Assembly (NCBI GenBank): GCA_029245795.1
Contig: JAQWOP010000024.1
Location: 124,001-188,000 of the forward strand
Length of the DNA: 64,000 nucleotides
Reading direction: 5' to 3'
DNA from: Hyphomicrobiales bacterium
Lineage (GTDB): Bacteria > Pseudomonadota > Alphaproteobacteria > Rhizobiales > TMED25
Shown here: positions 35,521 through 44,209 of the stretch, piece after piece
Layout: each line of letters starts with the position of its first letter
How positions within the stretch are numbered: position 1 is the stretch's first letter
Program-made: the position numbers and the translations under genes
The notes under the pieces: model-generated
Database searches by the model: none
What the model was told of the DNA's origin: nothing
The model's input: the letters and a program-made list of their open reading frames with translations, nothing else

Positions 35521-36152
35521 ATTTATTAAATAAAGTTTTAAATCAGTCAGAAGAAAAAAAGAGAATAAAACAGCTTGCACCAAAACCAGCGAATATTATA
35601 TCTCATGATGCATTCTATAATAGATATCTTCTAATAATGATTACCCTTTTATGTTATTTAAAATCGATATTACTTAGTTCCTTCCTAATACTTATGAAAA
35701 ACCCTGAGTTCTCTCAACTATCAATGAGTTTAATACAAATAAGTCTGATATCTTGGTGTTTTCTAATTCTATTGATTTTAATTATTATTGCTTACATCAT
35801 CACATATGGAACACATACATCTATTATGTACAATCGCAATACTATAAATCTATTGATGTTGATAGGTGCGTCTAATAATTTTATAATAAAAAGAGTCATA
35901 TTTTCATTTGCAAAAATAGGTATTCTCGCTGGCTTAATGGGTTCTCTTCTGGGATTTTTGACGATATTAACCATGTACCCATTTTTAAGCCAAATAAACT
36001 CCCTAATTAATGATATTTCAAATAATGTCATGGTTTATGATGTGTCAATTTTTGACGATTTTACTATATTTTTTGCAATACCTCTTTTTTCTTTTTTTAT
36101 ATGTGTTGTTTCTTCATATTTTACAATTAAAAAAATTATAAAGAATTACTAA
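35517..36152 (+). CDS. ftsX: FtsX-family permease lacking the periplasmic domain between TM1 and TM2
   Basis: Membrane partner of FtsE. At 211 residues it is much shorter than normal FtsX (about 300). Four membrane segments are clear (about 36-59, 72-97, 127-153 and 183-204), and NLLMLIGASNNFIIKRV is the typical FtsX cytosolic motif. Between segments 1 and 2 there are only about 12 residues (KNPEFSQLSMSL), where other FtsX proteins carry a domain of 100 or more that binds hydrolase activators such as EnvC. The frame is continuous and the overlap with ftsE is intact, so this is a real short form and not a frameshift. Confidence 0.88.
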   Translation: MNLLNKVLNQSEEKKRIKQLAPKPANIISHDAFYNRYLLIMITLLCYLKSILLSSFLILMKNPEFSQLSMSLIQISLISWCFLILLILIIIAYIITYGTHTSIMYNRNTINLLMLIGASNNFIIKRVIFSFAKIGILAGLMGSLLGFLTILTMYPFLSQINSLINDISNNVMVYDVSIFDDFTIFFAIPLFSFFICVVSSYFTIKKIIKNY

Positions 36153-36165
36153 TAATAATTAAGTT

Positions 36166-36765
36166 ATGACAAAAAGAAACACATCCCATATATATATGAA
36201 TATAATATTTTTCATATGTCTCGGCGTCATATCATTGGATATCATATCCTTTAGTAAATCATTAAAAGGACCTCTGAAATCATTTGAAGAACTAGTAAAT
36301 ATTGATGGTGTGGTCGTGTTTACAGGAGGTGAGAATAGGGTACAGAGCGCTATTGAATTACTTTCTAATAATATAGGTAAGAGATTACTTATATCAGGAG
36401 TAAACCCAAAAACAAAAAAAATAGATATTTTCTATCGGCTGAAATCAGATAATCAACTTCTGGAATGTTGTGTTGACCTTGGCAAGAATGCTAATAATAC
36501 TTTTGAAAATGCGACTGAAACAATCCAATGGGTAAATGAAAATAATTTTAAAAACTTAGTTCTCGTTACATCTAATTATCATATGAAAAGAAGCTTATTT
36601 ATTCTAAACCAAATGGGACCTAATATTAGTTTTATTCCAGTTCATGTTGAAAGCTCTCTTCTAAGAGATAAAAAGACTTCCCTACAAGAAAAAATTAAAA
36701 CTCTTAGTATTGAATATTTAAAGTATATGTACACAAGACTTTATTTTTTGTTCCAACTGAATTAA
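36166..36765 (+). CDS. YdcF/ElyC (DUF218) family protein
   Basis: A 199-residue protein with one N-terminal membrane anchor (about residues 9-26). The DUF218 pattern follows: VDGVVVFTGGENRVQSAIELL, RLLISGV, NTFENATETIQW and LVTSNYHMKRSLF. Members act in envelope polysaccharide metabolism; the ElyC role is in peptidoglycan/ECA assembly. The fold is usually cytosolic or periplasmic; here the anchor suggests a periplasmic domain. It lies 13 bases after ftsX and 9 bases before plsC, so it is probably in one envelope operon with ftsEX. Confidence 0.85.
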   Translation: MTKRNTSHIYMNIIFFICLGVISLDIISFSKSLKGPLKSFEELVNIDGVVVFTGGENRVQSAIELLSNNIGKRLLISGVNPKTKKIDIFYRLKSDNQLLECCVDLGKNANNTFENATETIQWVNENNFKNLVLVTSNYHMKRSLFILNQMGPNISFIPVHVESSLLRDKKTSLQEKIKTLSIEYLKYMYTRLYFLFQLN

Positions 36766-36774
36766 ATTTAAAAA

Positions 36775-37476
36775 ATGTTTTTAAGATCGCTTTTATATTA
36801 TTTATTATTTTCATTGTATTTCCTAGGTTTTGGTATCGTATTTCTACCTTTATTTATAATGCCAAAATCAATAGGTATAAGCGTGATGAGATTTTGGGCC
36901 AGATCATCACAAAAACTTCTATTTTATTTATGCAAAATAGATTTTGAGGTTATTGGTATGGATAAGATTCCAAATCAAAAATTTATTATTGCCTCAAAAC
37001 ATCAATCGGCATGGGAAACAATAAATTTTATTCATATATTAAAAGAAGCTCCAATAATGATATTTAAAAGAGAACTTCTATTTATTCCTTTTTTTGGATT
37101 ATATGCGCTAAAATTTGGTCATATAGCTATAAATAGAAAAGTTGGTTTATCTTCAATCAAGAGTATGATTAAGAAGGCAAAAGAGACACTTGACAATAAC
37201 AGACCAATTCTTATTTTCCCTGAGGGAACAAGGCAAGATATCTTATCAGAATCCACATACAAGAGAGGCATATTAGCGTTATATAAAAGTCTTAATATAC
37301 CTTGTGTTCCGGTTGCATTAAATTCAGGAAAATATTGGCCAAAAAATAGTATTAAGAAAATACCAGGAAAAATAACTGTTGAATTCTTGGATCCAATTCC
37401 CCCCGGGATAGATGATAATGAATTTATGAGAATATTAAAGGAGCAAATAGATACTGCATCGAAAAGATTGATTTGA
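36775..37476 (+). CDS. plsC: 1-acyl-sn-glycerol-3-phosphate acyltransferase
   Basis: Second acylation of glycerol-3-phosphate to phosphatidic acid at the inner membrane. The 233-residue length is normal. The acyltransferase motif I reads SKHQSAWET (Glu in place of the usual Asp of HX4D, which I recall as a common alphaproteobacterial variant), motif III is FPEGTRQ and motif IV VPVALNSG. The N-terminus has hydrophobic segments. It ends the ftsEX-DUF218-plsC run and converges on tyrC with a 12-base gap. Confidence 0.92.
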   Translation: MFLRSLLYYLLFSLYFLGFGIVFLPLFIMPKSIGISVMRFWARSSQKLLFYLCKIDFEVIGMDKIPNQKFIIASKHQSAWETINFIHILKEAPIMIFKRELLFIPFFGLYALKFGHIAINRKVGLSSIKSMIKKAKETLDNNRPILIFPEGTRQDILSESTYKRGILALYKSLNIPCVPVALNSGKYWPKNSIKKIPGKITVEFLDPIPPGIDDNEFMRILKEQIDTASKRLI

Positions 37477-37487
37477 TTAAATAAGCA

Positions 37488-38396
37488 CTATTTAGAACTT
37501 CTTTCTTTCTCTTCTTTGATTATTCCCTGCCTAATCTTTCGTGTTTTTGTAAATAGCTCTTCAAGCTTTTTGCCATCTTTCCATCTAATAGCTTTTTGAA
37601 GATCCGTTAGGTCCTCCATAAATCTACCTAACATTTCTAATACTGCTTCTTTATTATTTAAAAAGACATCCCGCCACATTATTGGATCAGAAGATGCAAT
37701 CCTTGTAAAATCTCTAAAACCTCCTGCTGCATATTGTGTTACTTGTTTCTTAGTGACCTTTTCTAAATCTGTTGCCGTTCCAACAATATTATAAGCTATA
37801 AGATGAGGTATATGACTTGTTATAGCCAATATAAGATCATGTTGTTCAGCTTCCATAATATCAACTAACATTCCAATTCTTTCCCAAAATGACTTCACTT
37901 TATTGAGACTATTTTTATCAAAATCACCATAAGGAGTAAGTATACACCATTTATCTTCGAGTAATTCTGCGAAGCCAGATTCAGGTCCAGAGAATTCAGT
38001 CCCAGCAATCGGATGCCCGGGAATAAAGCTTACTCCATGCGGAATCAGATCTGAAATTTGATGAATGACCTCTGCCTTTACGGATCCAACATCAGTTAAA
38101 ATTGATCCCTTTTTCAAACTTGAGGATATTTCTTGTAATATTTCTCTGTTTGAGCCAACTGGGACACATAGTATTATGAGGTCAGCATCTTTGATTGCAC
38201 TTACTAAATCATTCTCAACACAATCAATGTAACCAAGCTCTCTAACTTTTTGTCTAGTTTTATGTGTCTTTGCGTAGCCTGAGATATTGTTTGAAATTTG
38301 TGTTTTCTTTATTGCTTTAGCAATTGATGATCCTATCAGACCAATACCAATTATTGCAACTTTATCAAATATTATACCACTTTCTTTTTTAGTCAT
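37488..38396 (-). CDS. tyrC: Prephenate/arogenate dehydrogenase
   Basis: NAD(P)-dependent oxidative decarboxylation in tyrosine synthesis. The 302-residue TyrA-type domain has the motif VAIIGIGLIGSSIAKAI (residues about 13-29), DVGSVK, the GHPIAGTE catalytic-His region and ITSHIPHLIAY. No ACT or chorismate-mutase domain is fused. It overlaps hisC by 8 bases (minus strand) and is preceded by a chorismate mutase. This CM-hisC-tyrC trio is typical of alphaproteobacteria. Whether arogenate or prephenate is used cannot be read here. Confidence 0.93.
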   Translation of the reverse strand: MTKKESGIIFDKVAIIGIGLIGSSIAKAIKKTQISNNISGYAKTHKTRQKVRELGYIDCVENDLVSAIKDADLIILCVPVGSNREILQEISSSLKKGSILTDVGSVKAEVIHQISDLIPHGVSFIPGHPIAGTEFSGPESGFAELLEDKWCILTPYGDFDKNSLNKVKSFWERIGMLVDIMEAEQHDLILAITSHIPHLIAYNIVGTATDLEKVTKKQVTQYAAGGFRDFTRIASSDPIMWRDVFLNNKEAVLEMLGRFMEDLTDLQKAIRWKDGKKLEELFTKTRKIRQGIIKEEKERSSK

Positions 38397-39513
38397 CCCG
38401 ACTATCTCCAGATAAATATTCTTGTATCTTTTTTAGTACAATTCTATTTTGTTCTTTATTTCCAATTGACAGTCTTAAATGCCCCGTAAGTCCATAATCA
38501 CTGACATCTCTTAAAAAGATATTATTCTTATATAGATAATCATTTAAATTATCTGATATCTCTTGTTCTCCAATATAATTTGTATGATCAACATTTCTGA
38601 AATCTAGAAGTAAAAAATTTGCCACCCCTTTTATTACATTGACTCCCATACTAGTGTACTCTTCATTGAGATATTCTTTCTCTTCTGTATTTAGAGCAAT
38701 TGATTTTTGAACATGATCCGTGTCTTTAAGAGCCGCAGACCCAGCATAAATTGATGCTGTTGATAAATTAAATGGACCTCTTATCTTATTTAGCGTCTCA
38801 ATAATAAAAGTTGGACAGTAAGCCCAACCAATTCTCAGGGAAGCTAGACCATATACTTTTGAAAAAGTTCTAGTCATTATAGTATTACTTTTCTCAGACA
38901 CTAAATCCAACCCATCACAATAGTCAACTTCTTGCACATATTCAGCATAGGCACCATCTACGACTAGTAAAATTTTATCTGGCATTCTCTTTCTAAGGTC
39001 ATACAACTCATCCTTATTAAGATATGAGCCCGTAGGATTATTGGGATTTGCAATAAATACTATTTTTGTTCTTGAAGTTATAGAGTTAATAATATTATCA
39101 ACATTTGCTTTTAATCCAATCTCTGGAGCTACTATTGGTTTTGCGTTATTAGCTAGAGTTATTATTCTATATAACAGAAAAGCATGTTCTGAATATACCA
39201 CCTCATCACCAGGCAATAAATAGGCATTGGCAATTAAATTTAATATTTCATCAGAACCTGCTCCACAAAATATTTTTTTTATATCTAATCCATATGTTGC
39301 TGATATATTTTCTTTTAATAATGTGCTATTTCCATCGGGATATATTGATAACGAACTGCTTGCTTCTATAAAAGCCTTGATCGCCATCTGGCTAGGACCA
39401 ATTGCTGATTCATTTGAGGATAATTTTATCCCTTTATTCGTGCTAGCGCCCTTTCCACCTTTGTATCTGCTTATCTCAAATATACCTTCCTTTGGCTGAA
39501 TTGGAATACTCAA
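38389..39513 (-). CDS. hisC: Histidinol-phosphate/aromatic aminotransferase
   Basis: PLP-dependent fold I aminotransferase of 374 residues. Key elements are GAGSDEILNLIANAY, NPNNPTG (substrate/PLP region), VVDGAYAEY and the PLP lysine in TRTFSKVYGLASLRIGW; the C-terminal LRLSIG carries the substrate-binding Arg. In this context (between chorismate mutase and tyrC) the enzyme likely serves both histidine and aromatic amino-acid transamination, as known for HisC in other bacteria. It starts two bases after the chorismate mutase stop. Confidence 0.93.
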   Translation of the reverse strand: MSIPIQPKEGIFEISRYKGGKGASTNKGIKLSSNESAIGPSQMAIKAFIEASSSLSIYPDGNSTLLKENISATYGLDIKKIFCGAGSDEILNLIANAYLLPGDEVVYSEHAFLLYRIITLANNAKPIVAPEIGLKANVDNIINSITSRTKIVFIANPNNPTGSYLNKDELYDLRKRMPDKILLVVDGAYAEYVQEVDYCDGLDLVSEKSNTIMTRTFSKVYGLASLRIGWAYCPTFIIETLNKIRGPFNLSTASIYAGSAALKDTDHVQKSIALNTEEKEYLNEEYTSMGVNVIKGVANFLLLDFRNVDHTNYIGEQEISDNLNDYLYKNNIFLRDVSDYGLTGHLRLSIGNKEQNRIVLKKIQEYLSGDSRDD

Positions 39514-39515
39514 TA

Positions 39516-40337
39516 CTATCTCCTTAAATCTATTGGCGTTGCATATTGACCAATAATTACTGCTTTTTTAATATATTTTTCACTATTAATCTCCCTTAAT
39601 AGATCTTCGGATTCTATTTTTACAGATCTCAAAGCAAATAGAATTGTATCAGTTGAAATTTGCTGTGTATATTCTATTTCTTGATTAATTAAAAGAGATA
39701 ATTTATCAATTTTATTTTCAACCACATCCTCATAAGATAAATTTATAACAATTTTTAGCATAGTGGTATCATCATTGGTTGTTATATAATTTTCTTCCCC
39801 AATAATGTATAAAGAAGGAACATTTGAGCCAAAATTAATTACCGGCAATACACCAATAATACCAAATTCACTTTTATCAATTTCTTCTAATAGCAAACTT
39901 TTTGATTCGATTACTGCTATTGAATTATTCTTATTTTCTTGTTTGGATAATAATTTAATTGGATGATTATGTTCTATAACATTATTTTCATGACCAAAAT
40001 TATTAATTATTATTTCTCTATTTGCGTTATCTAAATTATTTTCTATATATATATCCAGTTGAGCTTGTATTGCGGTATTAGCATTAATTAAAGCTCTCCA
40101 TATATTCCAGATTAATTTTATATTTAATGGCGAAAGATCAGATTTTTGTAATCTTCTTAGGATTTCTAATTCTCGAGATGGATGATAGATTGGAAGATTA
40201 TGCTCTTTTTTAATTACAGAAATTTTCTCAGCAATCTCTGCTCTTTCTTTTATTAACTCTTTTAGCTGAATATCTATCTTATCCAGATCTTCTCTCAGCT
40301 CTTTGAGACCATTATTTTTCTTTTTTTCTTCTGGCAT
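39516..40337 (-). CDS. Chorismate mutase (AroQ) with an unassigned C-terminal region
   Basis: Converts chorismate to prephenate. Residues about 8-95 form an AroQ helical domain: LKELREDLDKIDIQLKELI, RAEIAEKI, the K(x)LPIYHPSRELEILRRL region and a C-terminal helix. The remaining about 150 residues do not match a complete prephenate dehydratase or ACT domain that I can recognise; they are AT-rich and weakly conserved in pattern. Alphaproteobacterial homologues of similar length exist next to hisC and tyrC. ATG 40337. The 190 bases upstream, toward divergent metX, contain a stem-loop. Confidence 0.85.
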   Translation of the reverse strand: MPEEKKKNNGLKELREDLDKIDIQLKELIKERAEIAEKISVIKKEHNLPIYHPSRELEILRRLQKSDLSPLNIKLIWNIWRALINANTAIQAQLDIYIENNLDNANREIIINNFGHENNVIEHNHPIKLLSKQENKNNSIAVIESKSLLLEEIDKSEFGIIGVLPVINFGSNVPSLYIIGEENYITTNDDTTMLKIVINLSYEDVVENKIDKLSLLINQEIEYTQQISTDTILFALRSVKIESEDLLREINSEKYIKKAVIIGQYATPIDLRR

Positions 40338-40425
40338 TTGTTAAAATGTAAACTATAACCTGATATAGTAAAAAATTTAATGATAAATATTAGTTAATAT
40401 ATAAAGGATATCATGATTAAATGAT

Positions 40426-40473
40426 AGATAATATTTAATTTAGGCATTCAGAATGTAAAGTTTAATATTATCT
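40426..40473 (+). promoter_or_regulatory. Stem-loop in the metX leader
   Basis: AGATAATATT (40426-40435) pairs exactly with AATATTATCT (40464-40473). The loop contains a second short hairpin, CATT-CAG-AATG (around 40445-40455). The element ends 56 bases before the metX start. It does not match the SAM-II or SAM-V patterns I know, so it may be an unknown methionine-linked leader element or a chance AT-rich stem. Confidence 0.35.
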
Positions 40474-40528
40474 AATTGTTAAAATATATATGCATAAATA
40501 GAAAATAAATAAGACAGGTATCTCTCAA

Positions 40529-41632
40529 ATGACTAAAAAGATTGCCTTTGATAGCAATAATTTTACTCTATCCTCTGGAAAATCAATATTTCCACTTGAA
40601 ATTGCTTATGAGACTTTTGGTAAACTAAATAAAGAAAGAACGAATGCTATTTTAATTTGTCATGCTTTGACTGGCGAACAATATGTTAGTGATATAAACC
40701 CTATTACTAAAAAACCAGGCTGGTGGGATATTTTAGTTGGGAAAAATAAACCAATCGATACTTCAAAATATTTTATAATATGTCCAAATGTAATTGGTGG
40801 TTGTATGGGGTCAACAGGACCTACATCCATAAATCCTAAAACAAAACAACCTTATGGGTTGGCTTTCCCTGTAATTACAATTCATGATATGGTTAAATCT
40901 CAAGTATTGCTAATAGACCATCTAGAAATAGATAAACTTTTGTCAGTTATTGGAGGTTCTATGGGTGGAATGCAAGTTCTTGAGTGGATGTCAAGCTTTC
41001 CTAAGCGAATTAAATCAGCCATACCCATAGCTACAGCGGCAAATCATAGTTCTCAAAATATTGCCTTCCATGAAGTTGGTAGACAAGCTATTATGGCTGA
41101 CCCCAATTGGCATGATGGTAAATATTTTGAGTATAAAATAGTCCCTGAGAAAGGTCTCTCAGTTGCAAGAATGGCGGCCCATATAACTTATTTGTCTGAA
41201 ATGGCCCTACAAAATAAATTTGGAAGGAATCTTCAAGATAGATCAATAAAAACATTTAGTTTTGATGCAGATTTTCAAGTTGAAAGCTACTTAAGATATC
41301 AAGGAATAAATTTTGTTAAAAGATTTGACGCCAATACTTATTTATATTTGACTCGCGCTATGGATTATTTTGACTTAATTTCAGAAAACGGAGGTGTACT
41401 AGCAAATGCATTCAATGATCTTAAAGCATCCATCTGCGTTATTTCTTTTTCTGGGGATTGGCTATTTCCAACCAGTGAAAGTAAGAAAATTGTTCATGCT
41501 TTAAATGCAAAAGGAGTAGATGTGAGTTTTATTGATATAGAATCTAATAAGGGACATGATGCATTCCTAATGGATGAACCAGATATGTTTTTAACTATAA
41601 ACGGCTTCCTGCAAGCTCAATTTGATAAATGA
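40529..41632 (+). CDS. metX: Homoserine O-acetyltransferase (MetX family)
   Basis: Acylates homoserine for methionine synthesis. The 367-residue alpha/beta hydrolase has the nucleophile elbow [28 protein letters not shown] (oxyanion region), and the terminal Asp/His parts ([19 protein letters not shown]). Alphaproteobacterial MetX proteins mostly use acetyl-CoA, though some family members use succinyl-CoA; the sequence alone does not decide. The metW gene starts two bases after the stop. A stem-loop precedes the start. Confidence 0.95.
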   Translation: MTKKIAFDSNNFTLSSGKSIFPLEIAYETFGKLNKERTNAILICHALTGEQYVSDINPITKKPGWWDILVGKNKPIDTSKYFIICPNVIGGCMGSTGPTSINPKTKQPYGLAFPVITIHDMVKSQVLLIDHLEIDKLLSVIGGSMGGMQVLEWMSSFPKRIKSAIPIATAANHSSQNIAFHEVGRQAIMADPNWHDGKYFEYKIVPEKGLSVARMAAHITYLSEMALQNKFGRNLQDRSIKTFSFDADFQVESYLRYQGINFVKRFDANTYLYLTRAMDYFDLISENGGVLANAFNDLKASICVISFSGDWLFPTSESKKIVHALNAKGVDVSFIDIESNKGHDAFLMDEPDMFLTINGFLQAQFDK

Positions 41633-41633
41633 T

Positions 41634-42242
41634 ATGAATAAAAATAGACATGACTTTCTCATAATTAAAGAAATGGTATCTAATAATTCGAGAGTACTAG
41701 ATATTGGGTGTGACGATGGCTCCTTATTAAAAATGTTACAAGAAAGTAAGAATGCTAACACAAGAGGAATAGAAATATCTCCTGATAAAGTTAATTTATG
41801 TTTAGCAAAAGGTATATCCGCAGTCCAAGGAGATGCAAATCAAGATTTGGAAATGTATCCAGAAGATAGTTTTGATTTTGTAATACTTAGTAAAACTCTC
41901 CAATCAATGATTGAACCAAAAAAAATGCTTGAAGAGCTTCTGAGAATTGGTAAAAATGCTATCGTTTCAATACCAAACTTTGGTCATTGGAAAGTAAGAT
42001 TATACCTATCTATATATGGTAGAATGCCTGTTACTCCATCTTTGCCTGCTACCTGGTACAATACTGAAAATATCCATTTGTGTACAATTAATGACTTTAT
42101 ACATTTGTGTAGTGAGCTACAAATTGAAATTATTAAGTCAGTTGCACTTGATAAAAATGGGAACCTATTAAACTTTGCAAATAGAATTAGGTCTGTTAAT
42201 CTAATTGGTGAACAAGCAATATTCCTACTAAAAAGAAAATAA
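41634..42242 (+). CDS. metW: Methionine biosynthesis protein MetW
   Basis: A 202-residue SAM-dependent-methyltransferase-fold protein that works with MetX in many proteobacteria. ATG 41634 is chosen over the overlapping TTG 41622. The N-terminus reads RHDFLIIKEMVSNNSRVLDIGCDDGSLL, giving motif I; the family pattern FDFVILSKTLQSM and SIPNFGHWKVRLYL followed by GRMPVT are all present. Its methyl-acceptor role is unclear; evidence in other bacteria points to a complex with MetX. Confidence 0.95.
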   Translation: MNKNRHDFLIIKEMVSNNSRVLDIGCDDGSLLKMLQESKNANTRGIEISPDKVNLCLAKGISAVQGDANQDLEMYPEDSFDFVILSKTLQSMIEPKKMLEELLRIGKNAIVSIPNFGHWKVRLYLSIYGRMPVTPSLPATWYNTENIHLCTINDFIHLCSELQIEIIKSVALDKNGNLLNFANRIRSVNLIGEQAIFLLKRK

Positions 42243-42248
42243 ATAAAA

Positions 42249-43019
42249 ATGAATAATTATGATATTTTTCAATTTATTTGCCGCGAAGATAATTACGGTG
42301 TATTGATTGCAGATAATAACACAGGCTTAACAGCTTCAATTGACGCACCTGATGCGAGTGCAATAGATAATGAGCTTAAAAAGAGAGATCTAAAACTTAC
42401 TCATTTATTTATAACACATAAACATGCTGACCATACAGATGGAATAGATTTTCTTAAGAAAAAATATGGCTGTACAGTTATTGGTCCTGATAAGGAAAAA
42501 AATGATATACCATGCCTTGATGTAACTGTAATTGATGAAGAATATATAGATTTTTCTGGGAGCCCGGTGAGAGTGATAGAAACACCAGGACACACCCTAG
42601 GACATATCGTTTATTTTTTTGAAAGGGAAAATATCTTATTCGCTGGTGATACAATATTTCTTATGGGCTGTGGGAGAGTTTTTGAAGGAACGCATGATCA
42701 AATGTTTGAATCAATGAAAAAAATAAAATCTTTGCCAAATGATACTAGCATATATTGTGGGCATGAATATTCATTACAAAACGCGAAATTTGCAATATCA
42801 ATAGAACCAGATAATAAACTTATAGAAGCACGTATGAAAGATATTGAAAGAAAAACACTTCAAAATATTGATTGTTTACCAACAAATCTTGAGATAGAGC
42901 TAAAAACAAATCCTTTTTTAAGATACGACGAAATGTCAGTTAGAAAAATTTTAGAAATGGAAAAGGTTTCTGATAAAATCATCTTTTCAGAAATAAGAAA
43001 ACGAAAAGATAATTTCTAG
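42249..43019 (+). CDS. gloB: Hydroxyacylglutathione hydrolase (glyoxalase II)
   Basis: Hydrolyses S-lactoylglutathione in methylglyoxal detoxification. The 256-residue MBL-fold protein has the complete metal motif THKHADHTDG (about residues 56-65), then TPGHTLGH, FAGDTIF and GHEY with the C-terminal HAGH domain. All zinc ligands are present, unlike the MBL-like pair at 18.9-20.6 kb. It follows metW by six bases and overlaps the convergent thiolase gene by four bases. Confidence 0.95.
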   Translation: MNNYDIFQFICREDNYGVLIADNNTGLTASIDAPDASAIDNELKKRDLKLTHLFITHKHADHTDGIDFLKKKYGCTVIGPDKEKNDIPCLDVTVIDEEYIDFSGSPVRVIETPGHTLGHIVYFFERENILFAGDTIFLMGCGRVFEGTHDQMFESMKKIKSLPNDTSIYCGHEYSLQNAKFAISIEPDNKLIEARMKDIERKTLQNIDCLPTNLEIELKTNPFLRYDEMSVRKILEMEKVSDKIIFSEIRKRKDNF

Positions 43020-44206
43020 CTAAACCTCTCAACGCATAGTGCAACTCCCATACCACCTCCTACACATAATGAGGCTAACCCTTTTGAGACATCTCTTCTT
43101 ATCATCTCATGAATTAATGTTACAAGAATTCTTGCGCCAGATGCCCCAACAGGATGACCTAATGCAATAGCCCCACCATTGACGTTTAGTTTTTCATCAG
43201 GAATTCCCAAATCACTTGCACAAGCACATGATTGAGCGGCAAATGCTTCATTAAGCTCAAATAAATCAATGTCGTCAATTGACCATTTAATTTTTTTGAG
43301 TGCATTTTTGATCGCTGGAACAGGACCTATTCCCATTATTGCCGGGTCAACACCCGCTTGACCCCATCCAGAAATCCTCACAAGTGGTTTCAACCCAAGC
43401 ATTTTTGCCTTTTTAAAAGACATAAGTAATACTGCCGCTGCACCATCATTAATACCGGATGCATTAGCTACGGTAACAGTTCCACTATCTTTCTTAAAGA
43501 TAGGGTTTAACGACTCAATATCAGATAAATTTATATCTTTTCTGATGTATTCATCATCTTTAATAATCTTTTCCATTCTTTTATGAACCACCTCTACTGG
43601 ACATATTTCATCGAAAAAATATCCCAAATCTTGGGCTTTAGATGCTTTTTTTTGTGAATTGAATGCAAAAGAATCTTGAGTCTTTCTACTAATATCCCAT
43701 TTTTTTGCAACATTTTCTGCCGTAACCCCCATATGGTAATTATTAAAAACATCTATTAAAGCATCATTGATCATTGTATCTTGCATTTGAAAGTTACCCA
43801 TTCGGTAACCATTTCTGATATGGGCCGTATGGGGTGATAAGGACATATTTTCTTGTCCACCAGCAATAATTGAAAGACCATCGTCTTCTTTAATCTGTTG
43901 CTGCGCAATAATTACTGCTTTCAAACCTGATCCACATAATTGATTTATTATCCAAGCTGGAGTTTCATATGAAATACCAGCGGCTATTGCAGCCTGCCTA
44001 GCAGGGTTTTGACCTTGACCTGCTGTTAAAATTTGTCCCATAATAACCTCATCTATCTCAGATGCATTTATATCGGATTTTTGAAGTAAGCTATTAATAA
44101 CCTTACCACCTAAAGAATGTGCCGGTGTAGTTGAGAACATCCCATTAAAGCTTCCAATAGCTGTTCGAGAGGCTGAAACAATAACTATATCTGTATCACT
44201 ATACAA
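43016..44206 (-). CDS. Acetyl-CoA C-acetyltransferase (thiolase)
   Basis: Condenses two acetyl-CoA or cleaves acetoacetyl-CoA. The 396-residue length is normal. The nucleophile Cys is in NQLCGSGLKAV (about residue 89), the His in NGGAIALGHPVGASGARI and the second Cys in SLCVGGGMG. Start TTG 44206 (MYSDTDIVIVSASRTAIG) with GGAG upstream; no ATG fits. The gene is four bases from the upstream MFS transporter gene on the same strand. It may feed polyhydroxybutyrate, acetate or ketone-body metabolism; no phaB/phaC lies nearby. Confidence 0.93.
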   Translation of the reverse strand: MYSDTDIVIVSASRTAIGSFNGMFSTTPAHSLGGKVINSLLQKSDINASEIDEVIMGQILTAGQGQNPARQAAIAAGISYETPAWIINQLCGSGLKAVIIAQQQIKEDDGLSIIAGGQENMSLSPHTAHIRNGYRMGNFQMQDTMINDALIDVFNNYHMGVTAENVAKKWDISRKTQDSFAFNSQKKASKAQDLGYFFDEICPVEVVHKRMEKIIKDDEYIRKDINLSDIESLNPIFKKDSGTVTVANASGINDGAAAVLLMSFKKAKMLGLKPLVRISGWGQAGVDPAIMGIGPVPAIKNALKKIKWSIDDIDLFELNEAFAAQSCACASDLGIPDEKLNVNGGAIALGHPVGASGARILVTLIHEMIRRDVSKGLASLCVGGGMGVALCVERFS

Positions 44207-44209
44207 TTC

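Noticed and set aside
35517-36152. FtsX shortened by a frameshift
   Set aside because: All four membrane segments and the cytosolic motif are in one frame, and the sequence between segments 1 and 2 has no leftover coding of a lost domain.
40338-40528. SAM-II riboswitch upstream of metX
   Set aside because: The characteristic pseudoknot sequences are not present; only a simple stem-loop remains.
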